Shown here one piece after another: positions 51,501-57,720 of a DNA stretch of 64,000 nucleotides. The notes beneath the pieces were generated by a model. It was not told the DNA's origin and did no database searches. It saw nothing but the letters and a program-made list of their open reading frames with translations. Origin of the DNA: Saturnia japonica (Eukaryota > Arthropoda > Insecta > Lepidoptera > Saturniidae); NCBI GenBank assembly GCA_033032175.1, contig CM065306.1:11054001-11118000 (forward strand), in the 5' to 3' direction. How positions within the stretch are numbered: the stretch's first letter is position 1; each line of letters opens with the position of its first letter. A program made the translations under genes and the position numbers.

Positions 51501-54500
51501 CATCAACAAAATGGCTCTTAATGTGAGAAAGTGTCAATACATAACTTTTACCAATAAAATAAATTATATTGATTTTACCTATCAGCTTGGAGGTATAAGC
51601 TTAGAGAGAGTATCCGTTGTTCGTGATTTGGGTGTCATGTTTGACTCTTCTTTTTCTTTTCGACCACATATACTTAATATTGTACCCAGAGCCAAAAAGG
51701 TGTTTGGATTTGTTATGCGTACTTCACGACCATTTCGCAATAACGAGAGTGTTATCTTGCTCTATAAGACCTTAGTTAGAAGTATTCTTGAATATTGTTC
51801 TGTCATATGGTCACTTCACTATACCACCTACGTAGAGCTTATAGAATCTGTCCAAGCTCGTCTTGTTAAATGCCTGAGCATAAGAAATGGTATTCGTAAA
51901 TCTATCCCTAATTATGTTAATAGACTAAAATATTTTAACATGATAAGCCTAAAAGAGAGGCGAAATATAGCTGACTTACTCATCCTTTACAAAATTGTAA
52001 ATGGTTCAATAGATGCGTTCCTTATTAATTACTTGTATTTTAGATCGTATACCCGTGCGGTGCGCAACCCATATATATTTTACATTCCGACTACAACACT
52101 GAATACTGCTTTTAATAGCCCTTTTGTGCGTATGGCAAGGTTATACAACGAGAGATCAAGCACGATGAATAACTCAATAGATATATTTTCTTAGTCAATC
52201 AGTTCATACAAGCACTCCTTGTTTAATAATTAAAATATAATTTAATATTAATTTTAATGTGTAATGTTTCATAACATAGTAGTTATCCTTATTATTTATG
52301 TGTTTAAATGTCAGGCATGGCCTATTATCTGAGCGATTGCATTGTTTTTATTATGTGTAAATGATAACATGTAATTTTTCCTTTTTTGTAATTGCTCTGT
52401 TGGCATGCTAAATATATAAAATAAATAAATAAATAATGTTACCGCCACCGTGCTTGACTATACTCCTTGTGTATTTATAATTAAAAGCATTATTTACAGG
52501 ACGTCTAACATAGCGCTTTCCATCGGAATTTACCATATTTATTATTGTTTCATCTGAAAATCACACTTTTTTACATTCTCGTACCGACCAATTAACATAT
52601 TTTTTAGCGAATAATAGTCGCTTCTCCCGGTGTTGCTTGGTAAGAAGGCGGTACCTTTCGAGAGATTCTTCCAAACAATTTAGCTTCCGCTAATCTTCGG
52701 CGTATCAGTCTTTACGAGATGTTTCTCGGGTCATCAGGTGAGAATCTTAATTTTTTTCTAGTTGGAGTATTTACTTGGGTCTTTTTTAGCAACAAAAACG
52801 AGTAGCGTATCTTCTCTGGGAGAGGTTTTTCTTGGCCGAACCTTTCTAAGAACATTTTCAACAGTTCCATGTATTTTATAATGATCAATTGCATTAAAAA
52901 CTTTCTTAACAGAACAATTTAAATGCTCAGCTATTCTTCTGTACGCCCACTTGCCTATACAACGATTATTTGCCTAGTTGACACGTCACAACTTTTATTT
53001 TTGCCCATTTTGAACAAAATCAAATTCAGACTAAATTTTGAATTGCCGCCAAAATAAAGAAAAAGCCAAAAAAGAAATGTTATTCTCCAATTTCAAAAAA
53101 GAACGAGCTATGGATGCTTCTTTAAAATGTTTCTAATTAGGCGTCCAAATGGTATGTAATATAAAATAAACTCCTACATGTGTAAGACTCATTTTGTAAT
53201 TAAAAGTAAGATATATTTTTTATATTTTATGGATTAATGAGTTTTTTATTTGAGTGGCTATATTACTGCATGATTATTAATTATTCAATGTGTATATTTT
53301 TTACGAACATTTGTACGTTGAAGTTATACTTTCTTTACTCATAAGAAGTGTTTCTAATTATATGACCACCACTGTATATATATTATGTATATAAATATGT
53401 AACTGCAGCTGCCGGAATACATCTATATCTGCTTGGAGACAGATTATCAACTTGAGGGTGGTAGCCCTCAAAATGATCTGCCGCCATGCTTTGGTTTCAT
53501 CACGATGTATTCCTTTACCGGAAGCTCAGACTCATTGCAGGAATTCAAACCGTCGATCGACGCGGAACTAGAACACACCACCAACTGAGCTATCATTGCT
53601 TTCAAATTGAGTAAGCCAGTTGTGACCATAATATGCAATATTACTCTCAAGTTAAGAGCTATATTTATCTGAAAACTCCGTCTGAATTGGGTCAGTCATA
53701 AAAAAATATATTACTTTTATCTCCAAATTCAGTTTTTTTATGCAAATATTGTAAAGATTTATCTATATGAATAAATCTGTTGTTTGGGATGTACATGTTC
53801 CCCAAATTTTGTTCTAGATAGATAGATAGCTATTTTATAGTCCACTGATGTCAAATTTGTCATTTTTGTTCTTTTGTTTGTCTGTTTGTGTTTCTGGATT
53901 TCACTCAAAAACGGTTTTACCGATTTTAGTGAAGGTTTGTATAAATTCCCTGTATATGTCATTCCGAAATTGATAGGTTATAAAAATTAACAATTATTTA
54001 ACGGCTATATTTTTGGCACGGCTAGTAATTTCAGGATTACTTTTAGATACGTTGCAAAGAGTAAATTTTCACGTCAAAATGTCTGATAAATAGGAGAATT
54101 ATGCCATTGCTTGTTAACAGTATGAAGCGGCCGAGCGAAAGCGACGAGCGGCAGTAGAAAGTTCTAAGACCGTGGACAGTTGCAATGATGGATCTGCTTG
54201 TGGTGCCGAAGGTGCGACCACTGGCTCAGTGGTTGGTAATACGCGAGGTCGACACGAGGTGTGGGTGCGTCCAGGTGAACGCCCGGTCACCGTACAACGC
54301 GCAACATCCGACCCGCTCGCTACAGTTTCTTCTGTTGAGGTAAAAAAAATAATTACATATTGGTTAATATTTCACCATGATCATACTCATTGTTATATTT
54401 TTGTTTTATTTTACAAATGGGGTATTTATTCCACGTATATAAAAAAAATTATAATACAAAAGAATTTAAATAAGATGAAGGTTACAAATACAGAAAGAAT

Positions 54501-56375
54501 AGCGAATTGTAAAAAAGAATGAATATCTTAGTTTATATTTAGGTAAGGCTATTATTATATGACCATATGAAGCAGAGAAAATATATTGGCTCCCAAAGTG
54601 GTTGCTGCAATATACCAATTAGCGCCTTGCGACAAATTTTGAACATAAGGCACTACAAAACGCCCTACCACCATATCTATACTAATAGAATAAAACGGAA
54701 AAGTTTATTTTGTTCGTTTGTTTGTTTGTTTCAACACGCCAATCTCTGGAACTACCATTCGGATTCGAAAAATTTGTTTTTTATATGATAGCCAGACTCA
54801 CGAGGAATTGTATAAGCTATATAACATTAGGATACAGTACCCAATTAGCCATAAATATTGATTTTTGTTAGGTAAGTCGGAAGTGGAAGCCCTCGCGAAC
54901 TGCTTTATCCGCGTCCGCTGGCTTAATGGTTAATGATACATAAATATAATGTTCTACAAAAATGTTGACCATTAGTATATCTAAAAAAAGTCAGCGATAA
55001 CATATATCTATCTCTTCTAAATTATATGCGGATGAAACCGCGGGGCACAGCTAGTAAACTAATACATATTTGGTTTACTTGAACACCCCTTATTTGAATG
55101 AAACGAAATGTGAAGACACATCTTGAGATCCCGTCGCAGTCTTAAGATGAGATTGTTGTATCAATGTAATAGGATAAACAATTTTTTTTGGTGACACCAT
55201 AATTTTATCATAGCTGTTAACTTCTTATCAATAATTTAAATTAAGCTTGAAGCAATTGTTTATAATATATTATATCTACACCAAGATATGTATAGTAAAT
55301 AAATAAATATAATAAAAATAAATATTTTTGTTGTATTGTTGCAGCTGAACAAAAATTTTATCACAAGTTATTTACACGTACATGGGAAACTCATAACAAA
55401 AATTGGGTGAGTTATATACATACATATTCCATATTGTTTTTTTCTTCCAGATTTATCTCGTAGCCAACTAGTGTAGTTTTAGCCTTTTAATTATCAGTAT
55501 AGCCATTTTATTAAACGGCGCAGTTCAATCAGCGGCCCGAATTTTGATGGCCTTTCCAGCCATTCAATCAAACAACTTAGCCTCTTGCATTTGGTTACTT
55601 GGTTTGTGTAACGTTTAACAATTTACCTAGCCGAGAATAAATTTACCTTTTTATTAACGATAAAATGTTATAAATTATATTCTTAAAATGAAGGGGATAG
55701 GTACTACTATAGTTTTACCCAAAGTTTAGTCATTCAAAAGCATGTGAAGGGCGTGACGATTGTTTTAGGTTTTTTGTTATGAGGATTATTACTAATTATT
55801 TAATGTTATTCTCAGTTTAATTTCAACAACTTTAAAATGTTGCATTAGACGCATTGGCTGAAAATCTTCTGGCCTTGGTCGAACGGTGTCGTTTAGTAAA
55901 AAGCATAGGCTAATTAATAACGTTAACTAATACGTAAATAATAACGTAATCAACGTGGTTGGCGACGATAAATACATATCATATAGTATACGTATACATC
56001 GTTTAGATGTAATGACGTTGTTCCTTTTGATGATAACTGTTATTGTGTATTAATTTAGTAATAAATTCTGTATCCATTTGTGACATTTCGTTCAAGAGAA
56101 AACGCTAGAATTAGAATGTAGTGGTTTAAAAGAAACCTGTTTTATATAACATTTAATATATAAGTAACAAAAGCTAAGATAATTTCGGAAAAAAAATTAA
56201 GTATAATAATAATTTTACAACAGCATGGAAACGTTCCACGAAAGTGCTAGTCTCATGTTGCGCCAATTCCGTGCACTTCTACATCGGCAACCATTACCGA
56301 TGCCAGCCGCCCGGCTTCTTCAGTTGACGGCTCTCAACATGTTCGCTGTTGAAACGACTGCCTCTTCATACAAAG
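23519..56375 (+). CDS. SMG6: SMG6/EST1A, 14 exons found, 3' part beyond the window
   Basis: The exon join is 23519-24584, 25059-25186, 27767-27930, 40927-41196, 41275-41401, 42095-42372, 43559-43690, 43780-43892, 45602-45779, 48815-49304, 49719-49829, 54121-54339, 55345-55406, 56224-56375. All junctions are GT-AG and phases match throughout, giving 3490 coding bases (1163 residues plus one base). SMG6 is the endonuclease of nonsense-mediated mRNA decay and a homologue of yeast telomerase factor Est1. The first ~760 residues are low-complexity, Ser/Arg/Asn-rich and presumably disordered. The 14-3-3/TPR-like domain and helical region start in exon 9 and include NPKNGRPYNQLA, LDAVYYYMRSLM and LNKNFITSYLHVHGKL. 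The C-terminal PIN nuclease is not in the window. Introns 2, 3, 9 and 11 are swollen by transposons. Confidence 0.9.
24585..25058. other. SMG6 intron 1
   Basis: A 474-bp AT-rich intron with GTAAGT donor and TTTTCCAG acceptor. A repeat-like phrase (CACACAAAAACTACTGGATAG) is present, but no element with clear ends. Confidence 0.6.
25059..25186 (+). CDS. SMG6: SMG6 exon 2
   Basis: The acceptor TTTTCCAG precedes CTCCTAATGG and the exon ends LDLTNL before GTAAGC. It encodes residues 356-398, Ser/Thr/Glu-rich. The phase fits exon 1 (1) and exon 3 (0). Confidence 0.8.
25700..26970 (-). pseudogene. hAT-type transposase fragment, split by the solo LTR
   Basis: On the minus strand, right of the LTR, the frame reads DWSKPIAEAIQSLQEGKVTY. 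It continues across the LTR site as NGCLLPELIEFNISSN once one target copy is removed. Further left are LNRLFKKTLQLEPVQQ, CVEYVEELILTETRNINRFE and KQKLEALDNSEGD. The IAEAIQSLQEGKVTYNGCLLP pattern resembles hAT transposases. Family placement is tentative. Confidence 0.45.
26059..26884. mobile_element. Solo LTR, 826 bp, 5-bp target duplication
   Basis: It starts TGTTGGGTACGCG and ends GTCGCCAACA, so the ends TGTTGG/CCAACA are inverted. AGACA flanks both sides (26054-26058 and 26885-26889). Removing it with one AGACA restores the frame NGCLLPE of the host relic. A 5-bp duplication fits BEL/Pao or copia LTRs better than most Ty3 elements. No internal region is present, so recombination between LTRs is likely. 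Confidence 0.85.
27598..27700. repeat. GC-rich hairpin repeat
   Basis: CTTCGGGGGCCCCCTGAAG is a near-perfect palindrome, followed by GGGCACGTGTCTCTTGTGCCC, a second hairpin. It is strikingly GC-rich within an AT-rich intron, about 100 bp before SMG6 exon 3. It is probably a repeat fragment. Confidence 0.4.
27767..27930 (+). CDS. SMG6: SMG6 exon 3
   Basis: The acceptor TTATTTAG precedes GATTGGACAGAAG; the donor GTAATG follows AAAGACAGACG. It encodes about residues 399-453, starting DWTEEVEKN and ending in a basic RSGRSRRKDRR segment. Joining to exon 2 gives LTNLDWTEEVE, a short conserved-looking acidic segment. It lies just right of the transposon-filled intron 2. Confidence 0.8.
28055..28610. 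mobile_element. MITE-like element with GGTGGGCGATTATGA ends
   Basis: GGTGGGCGATTATGA at about 28174 is reversed as TCATAATCACCCACC at about 28587-28601 with one mismatch. A second left-end copy, AGGTAGGCGATTATGA, lies at about 28062, suggesting nested or partly duplicated elements. The interior is an array of ~60-bp units. Confidence 0.6.
28278..28525. repeat. Tandem repeat, four ~60-bp units
   Basis: Each unit contains TAGTAATTACTA, GGTACTTCGATTATGAATGA, TCACTCATCATC and AAACTACTAA with few changes. TAGTAATTACTA and TGAATGATCACTCATCA are themselves near-palindromic, so the array could form repeated hairpins. Confidence 0.75.
28611..29849. other. Intron 3 sequence, nothing recognised
   Basis: AT-rich sequence without exon-like segments continuing the SMG6 frame and without pairable transposon ends. 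Confidence 0.35.
29850..30120 (+). repeat. Probable LINE 3' region fragment
   Basis: CCTGCAGTGAGTAGGGTTTC, then CCAGTGCTCCGCAGAGAAGG, recall the 3' untranslated phrases of lepidopteran LINEs (CAGTGAGTAGG...CCAG). The short open frame at 29858-30052 has no known domain. Confidence 0.3.
30766..32124 (+). pseudogene. RTE-type LINE reverse transcriptase relic
   Basis: Joined frames read NAVKRMKNGKAVGPDEIPAE, then ECGNYSGIKLTSHTLIIWER, PNQFGFIPSKSTTDD and KEFDRVPR, then after shifts VHQGCTLYLLFLNLVMDF and LLYADDIALIA (catalytic YADD kept). The thumb-like part follows (KINKFKYLGSGII, RTVMSLPFMYITECWPVTK, EMKMLKWFGG). Stops and frameshifts occur near 31352, 31645 and 31690, and a deletion lies between VPR and the VQDMYTDV region. 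The GPDEIP and E(Y)LGS phrases are typical of RTE LINEs. Inactive. Confidence 0.8.
32321..32400. repeat. Exact 40-bp tandem duplication
   Basis: The unit beginning CAAGACTCCGAGTTTTCTAG occupies 32321-32360 and is repeated without change at 32361-32400. Perfect identity implies a recent duplication inside an old LINE relic (or an assembly artefact). Confidence 0.9.
32581..33343 (+). mobile_element. Non-autonomous Helitron-like repeat, complete, 763 bp
   Basis: It starts TCTATACTAATATTATAAAG and ends GCGCGGGTCAGCTAGT, that is 5'-TC...CTAGT-3', fitting the Helitron rule TC...CTRRT with no target duplication. The preceding base is A. It interrupts a LINE relic whose coding sequence continues on both sides. 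A high-copy lepidopteran phrase (CGAGGAAGGCTATAAAGCTA) is present. It has no coding capacity. Confidence 0.65.
34380..34508 (-). other. 3' UTR of the R2-like LINE
   Basis: This GC-rich stretch follows the LINE stop codon (minus strand) and includes GGGGGCCCCTTAAACCCACA. Its left boundary is not sharp. Confidence 0.4.
34509..38020 (-). pseudogene. R2/NeSL-type LINE with restriction-like endonuclease, broken
   Basis: On the minus strand: a C2H2-like finger CPACGKTYKRRAWFYKYLKM, then the N-terminal region and RT parts KKKASKSAPGPDGISYEVYK, PTAFGKAIFVLIPK, KGFLPGISE (cut by an RTE insert), CLIDLEKAFGSVQHKLM and IHLAFADDLAILTRN (catalytic FADD). A thumb/linker follows. The C-terminal zinc-knuckle-like segment is CKVLLDRGHYSRHHNRVLKF, and the restriction-like endonuclease has RPDIFLYSREIKRIVLVELT then VPWE. 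This order (finger, RT, knuckle, endonuclease) is that of R2-clade LINEs. Frameshifts and stops separate most pieces, for example at 37470, 36115, 35345 and 35070. It is not in rDNA, unlike canonical R2. Confidence 0.75.
36475..36823 (-). mobile_element. 5'-truncated RTE LINE copy with 11-bp target duplication
   Basis: CATTCAGAAAT lies at 36464-36474 and 36824-36834. The minus-strand end is a GATGATGATGATGAT tail, typical of RTE. The open frame inside reads LRDRIRNEEIRRQTKVTDIA, KLKWQWAGHIVRR, VGRPPTRWKDDI and AAQDRSLWRSMGRPMFSSGR, the C-terminus of RTE ORF2. It interrupts the R2-like LINE after KGFLPGISE. It looks young: its frame is open. Confidence 0.88.
38161..40216 (+). mobile_element. 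Tc1/mariner-superfamily element with ~30-bp inverted ends
   Basis: The left end ...TTTCTTTATTTTCTCGATGA CAG (38171-38193) is matched in reverse by CTGTCATCGAGAAAATAAAG... (40187-40216); about 30 bp match with one or two changes. The interior carries one transposase relic on the plus strand. The 2-kb length fits an autonomous-size element. Confidence 0.75.
38488..39785 (+). pseudogene. DDE transposase relic (Tc1/mariner superfamily, unusual lineage)
   Basis: After an early frameshift: KRQARELVIKVRNYFEAEY, LSQVRERVAAVLGISGPTVS (helix-turn-helix), LMDRHDIAMARCEFLSEAKK, VIFIDETWLNANHTVSKNW (first Asp), PMGKGERLIIYHAGS, MNAEIYEGWFKEMVQSLEE, IIIMDNATYHS (second Asp), then LPPYHC and YNAIELIGAQIKGHAARN (third acidic residue, Glu). 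The second-to-third spacing is well over 50 residues, longer than classic Tc1 or mariner. In-frame stops lie at 38791, 38916 and 39309, with shifts near 39200 and 39440. Confidence 0.7.
40432..40824. mobile_element. MITE, 393 bp, TA-flanked, long inverted ends
   Basis: CAGCGTTATTTTTTATTATG at the left is matched by CAGCGTTATTGTTTATTATA on the minus strand at the right. Similarity continues for about 90 bp (TTTGTTCTACGACTTT in both arms). TA flanks each end. Family: Tc1/mariner-like MITE. It ends about 100 bp before SMG6 exon 4. Confidence 0.8.
40927..41196 (+). CDS. SMG6: SMG6 exon 4
   Basis: The acceptor TTTATTAG precedes GAGCTCAAGC and the donor is GTTAGT. It encodes about residues 453-543, very rich in Arg, Ser and Asp (for example DSHRSNRSSTIG, DDLDRWRSLRSY). 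Phase 2 at both ends matches its neighbours. A 13-kb transposon-filled intron precedes it, and a MITE ends only about 100 bp upstream of the acceptor. Confidence 0.8.
41275..41401 (+). CDS. SMG6: SMG6 exon 5
   Basis: It follows a short 78-bp intron with acceptor TTTTTTCAG and encodes about residues 543-585 (SSNRTLSPRDNDGF ... TTWPSGNQ). The donor CAG|GTTAAA is weaker than the others. The frame closes exactly in phase 0. Confidence 0.75.
41402..42094. other. SMG6 intron 5
   Basis: AT-rich intron with a poly(A) run at about 41919-41932. No element with clear ends is seen. Confidence 0.5.
42095..42372 (+). CDS. SMG6: SMG6 exon 6
   Basis: The acceptor TTATTTCAG precedes AAGAAGAATAATG and the donor GTATGT follows CATGACAA. 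It encodes about residues 586-678. The segment is Gly/Arg/Ala-rich (GEGEGGGGS, GARRSRRSAGRRRGR), much more GC-rich than its surroundings, and ends TNWREEILESKRHISHDK. Confidence 0.8.
42937..43433 (-). mobile_element. Non-autonomous Helitron-like repeat in SMG6 intron 6
   Basis: Read on the minus strand it starts TCTATATTATAAAATCTGTA and ends GGTACACCGCTAGT, preceded by GGAGTCGCG. It has the same 5'-TC...CTAGT-3' ends as the 32581-33343 copy but a different body. Confidence 0.6.
43559..43690 (+). CDS. SMG6: SMG6 exon 7
   Basis: The acceptor ATTTTCAG precedes ACATCCCGAC and the donor is GTTAGT. It encodes about residues 678-722, including HPGLIMLPQSS and SHLQKDLG. Phase 2 at both ends fits exons 6 and 8. 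Confidence 0.8.
43780..43892 (+). CDS. SMG6: SMG6 exon 8
   Basis: It follows an 89-bp intron with acceptor CTATTTCAG and ends at donor GTGTGT. It encodes about residues 722-760 (GRSGPLENKSKTLYDH ... RMDMRLERG). Confidence 0.8.
43893..45601. other. SMG6 intron 8 with repeat debris
   Basis: A repeat-type phrase AAATTTCATTAAATTTGGTC followed by CAGACAGAGACAAAAC lies at about 44770-44845. The GC-richer piece 44230-44530 has no ORF and was not identified. Confidence 0.4.
45602..45779 (+). CDS. SMG6: SMG6 exon 9
   Basis: The acceptor is TTTGATAG and the donor GTACGT. It encodes about residues 760-819, with a helical start RHRALLQEIDRADVILQAH and DHWSDLTDIR, where the ordered EST1 N-terminal domain begins. 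The acceptor tract is weak, but the phase (1 in, 2 out) and family similarity support it. Confidence 0.8.
45803..45842 (-). mobile_element. RTE LINE 3'-end scrap
   Basis: TTTCAGCCGAAAGTCCACTG followed by CTGGACATAGCCTCCTCC matches the 3' coding end of RTE elements (as at 36490-36525). It is tiny and lies only about 25 bp past the exon 9 donor. Confidence 0.55.
46214..47349. mobile_element. DNA element with GCGGAGC-rich inverted ends, ~1.1 kb
   Basis: AGGCTGCCAATCCACTAATG then CGGAGCGAGG at the left is matched on the minus strand from the right by AGGTTGCCTGTCCACTGATG then CGGAGCTAGG. Sub-terminal GCGGAGC/GCTCCGC motifs recur on both sides (for example 46356-46400 and 47266-47325). The interior is AT-rich without a transposase. 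Superfamily unknown. Confidence 0.7.
47436..48305. mobile_element. DNA element with AGCGGCACGCTATGATGG ends, ~0.87 kb
   Basis: AGTAGCGGCACGCTATGATG then GTCGTTTTGAC at the left is matched in reverse by GTCAAAACGGCCATCATAGC then GTGCCGCTATTAT at the right. A TA or TTATA flank is plausible. The interior has a GC-rich block (47860-48030) and short ORFs without known domains. Confidence 0.7.
48332..48741. mobile_element. Pogo/Tigger-like MITE, 410 bp, perfect 21-bp inverted ends
   Basis: CAGTGTAAACTCTTTATAAC at the left is exactly reversed as GTTATAAAGAGTTTACACTG at the right, flanked by TA on both sides. Internal TATAACGATAA copies sit next to both ends. It ends about 70 bp before SMG6 exon 10. 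Confidence 0.88.
48815..49304 (+). CDS. SMG6: SMG6 exon 10 (14-3-3/TPR-like domain)
   Basis: This is the most clearly SMG6 exon, residues about 819-982. It contains DNAEHHFWKILYHNFIEVL, PPKGLGYVGLALISVQKLY, LARYKEQVNETNNYAKSKLW and INPKNGRPYNQLAILAIYA, the conserved core of the EST1/SMG5-7 14-3-3-like domain that binds phosphorylated partners. The acceptor TTTACAG and donor GTAAGT are good, and phase 0 leads into exon 11. Confidence 0.93.
49719..49829 (+). CDS. SMG6: SMG6 exon 11
   Basis: The acceptor AAAACAG precedes AGAAGAAAATTAG. Its 37 codons (983-1019) read RRKLDAVYYYMRSLM, SNPFQSARESLLSLFDE, NRKK, a strong match to the conserved SMG6 TPR segment. The donor is GTATTT. Confidence 0.92.
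50371..52985 (-). pseudogene. Tc1-like transposase relic, split by a LINE
   Basis: The right (N-terminal) part includes FSDETIINMVNSDGKRYVRR (first catalytic Asp) and YTRSIVKHGGGNI just before the LINE. The left part resumes CFSGRGVGPVRKIEGTMEQW, then IWIFQHDNDPKHTANSVKCF (second Asp) and SPDLNPIENLWYIVKKKV (Glu), a DD34E triad. About 12 bp of the gene (around MVWG) are missing at the LINE site. N-terminal helix-turn-helix segments near 52600-52985 are frameshifted. Confidence 0.85.
50803..52434 (+). mobile_element. 5'-truncated jockey/CR1-like LINE with open RT frame
   Basis: The frame 50803-52194 (463 residues) is uninterrupted. RT motifs: WKISYVVPIYKSGNRN, NYRPICIISQFAKIFE, LRQHGFMSNRSTTSNLL, AIYTDFAKAFDRVDH (first Asp), SSGVPQGSKLGPLLFLIFIN, CLAYADDIIIYI (catalytic pair), then ECQ-type KCQYITFTNK and VRDLGVMFDSSFSF. 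The endonuclease and fingers start are missing (5' truncation). The 3' end is an ATAAATAAATAA tail. The open frame implies fairly recent insertion. Confidence 0.88.
53400..54026 (+). repeat. Repeat debris ending in a GGCACGGCTAGT terminus
   Basis: TTTGTCTGTTTGTGTTTCTG, then TCAAAAACGGTTTTACCGAT, and the end TTTTTGGCACGGCTAGT (CTAGT at 54022-54026) look like a Helitron-like or retro-repeat 3' half. The 5' boundary is not visible. It stops about 95 bp before SMG6 exon 12. Confidence 0.4.
54121..54339 (+). CDS. SMG6: SMG6 exon 12
   Basis: The acceptor TGTTAACAG precedes TATGAAGCGG and the donor is GTAAAA. Its 73 codons (1020-1092) start with a basic helix YEAAERKRRAAVE, then a variable linker, then HEVWVRPG, which aligns in position with the family's LEIWIHP segment. 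An intron carrying a Tc1 element with a nested LINE precedes it. Confidence 0.85.
54676..55055 (+). mobile_element. Non-autonomous Helitron-like repeat, 380 bp
   Basis: It starts TCTATACTAATAGAATAAAA and ends CGCGGGGCACAGCTAGT. The preceding base is A. Its 3' half (TAAATATTGATTTTTGTTAG, CTGCTTTATCCGCGT) is shared with 58555-58720. In SMG6 intron 12. Confidence 0.65.
55345..55406 (+). CDS. SMG6: SMG6 exon 13
   Basis: This short exon of 62 bases has acceptor TTGTTGCAG and donor GTGAGT. It encodes LNKNFITSYLHVHGKLITK plus IG, an excellent match to the family motif LNKRFILSFLHAHGKLF. It is missed by simple ORF calling because of its size. Confidence 0.9.
55407..56223. other. SMG6 intron 13
   Basis: AT-rich, no transposon ends or coding pattern recognised. 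Confidence 0.5.
56224..56375 (+). CDS. SMG6: SMG6 exon 14 (last exon found)
   Basis: The acceptor TTTACAACAG precedes CATGGAAACG and the donor GTAAAT follows CAAAG. It encodes MaxTF-type METFHESASLMLRQFRALLH followed by ARLLQLTALNMFAVE, corresponding to the family's METFPAVAEKVL and MLQLMTINMFAV segments. It leaves one base (phase 1). No following exon is recognisable before the window ends, so the downstream intron exceeds 7.6 kb. Confidence 0.9.
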
Positions 56376-57005
56376 GTAAATTCAATACTTGTGATTTAAT
56401 CGTAACCAAAATAATCTAACTGAAATATCGTGAAGCGTCATAAGCATAACCTGTTATGTGTACCGGCGACATGTGACTTCACGTTACTATCACTGCATTA
56501 TTTTTTGTATGTTTCTTATTGCTATTATGTATTTTTCGCGAGTGCTCTGATTAATGCGGGAGCTAGCTAACTGCTTACACGGGTTTGTTTGGCGTATACA
56601 TTGATGTATTGAGAGACCATGTCAGAGACATCGCCGGCAATTGGTTAGTGGATAGTATAGTTTGTTTTGTTAAAACTCCAAACAACGACATCTATCGTAG
56701 AACTTTAGAACAAAATAGAAACAATCAAGCCAAATTCGTAATAATTTTAATTCTCAATAAATCTAATAGAAAGTTATTTTGTAATAATGTATTGTTTTTA
56801 TTATCAATATTCTTCCTTGTAATGTCTCAGAACATTAAATATATGAATACCCCTGAAAAATAAATACGTTGTTGTTTATTATTTCTGTTGAAAATTACGT
56901 AAACATAAATTAATTTTGATTAATTTCGTATCATTTCACTATATATTTATTTAAAATAATAGAGTACAGTAATACATAAACCTAACTTTTTTTTCTTATA
57001 TGTAG

Positions 57006-57238
57006 ACTAGCAATCCATCCCGGTTTCGCACGGATGCAATTTACTTAATTATGAAGAAAAGAAAAAAAAATTAAAATTGTCATGAAAAAATTTAGACCTC
57101 GACAACTGCGTTACTTATTGGGACCAAAATTATCCTATCTTTTAAGTTTGACCAAATTACAGGTAGTTACGAAATTTGATCAAAATCGGTTCAGTCGTTT
57201 CGGAGTTTATCCTGAACATACATTGTGACACAATATTT
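57006..57238 (-). repeat. Helitron-like or retro-repeat with ACTAGCAATCC end
   Basis: ACTAGCAATCCATCCCGGTT on the plus strand resembles a reversed CTAGT terminus, and AAAATCGGTTCAGTCGTTTC is a common repeat phrase. It abuts the Helitron remnant at 57249. Confidence 0.4.
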
Positions 57239-57248
57239 TTATATATAT

Positions 57249-57720
57249 ACTAGCTATGATACCCGGCTTCGCTCGGGAGTTGATATGAGATTACGTGGTA
57301 GTTGAAATAAAAAAAATGAACTATGACGTAAAAAGTAAAAAAAAATTATTGAAAACATTTTCTCATTATTTACACTACTTGTTTATAAACAACATTTTGT
57401 ATTTTATTGTCATATATAAATTTTTCGAATTTCTTACTCTTGAGCAAGCTACATATATCTGACCGTGAGAGAAGCAGGATTCTTTGAGGTTGATGCCACA
57501 ATATTTTAAAGTTTGCCCTTGCGATTTGTTAATTGTAAAACTAAAGGGCTAATTTAATTGGAAACTGCAATCTTTTAAATTGAAATGGCAATTCAAAACA
57601 GATCAGTGGTATTCTAGGTATAAATACTGTGTGTCCTTTGTTCTTTCCAGAAATAAGTTCAGCTTCAATGATATTATTCGATTTCATTCTTAAGTGATTA
57701 AAATATGTTATTATTTATAA
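57249..57720 (-). mobile_element. Helitron 3' remnant with helicase C-terminus
   Basis: On the minus strand the end of the Helitron helicase (57410-57700) is followed by about 160 bp of non-coding DNA and a terminus reading CCGAGCGAAGCCGGGTATCA then TAGCTAGT (CTAGT at 57253-57249). Helicase and CTRRT end in the expected order identify the element as a Helitron. The rest of Rep and the helicase is absent. Confidence 0.8.
57410..57700 (-). pseudogene. Helitron PIF1-type helicase C-terminal fragment
   Basis: Minus-strand frames read [44 protein letters not shown]; then after one shift [20 protein letters not shown] (motif V region), [20 protein letters not shown] and NLY (motif VI region). These are the last conserved blocks of Helitron RepHel helicases. 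One frameshift and an in-frame TAG make it non-functional. Confidence 0.85.

Larger units (their letters stand above)
50036..53374 (-). mobile_element. Tc1-like element with a nested LINE, in SMG6 intron 11
   Basis: The ends CAGTGGTGGTCGTATAATTA and, on the minus strand from the right, CAGTGGTGGTCATATAATTA continue GAAACACT; both are flanked by TA. Without the 1632-bp LINE the element is about 1.7 kb, the usual Tc1 size. A second copy runs off the right edge of the window. Confidence 0.93.

Noticed and set aside
50740..52194. A 484-codon host protein starting at 50740
   Set aside because: The first 21 codons are antisense Tc1 sequence; the real LINE code starts at 50803 and is 5'-truncated.
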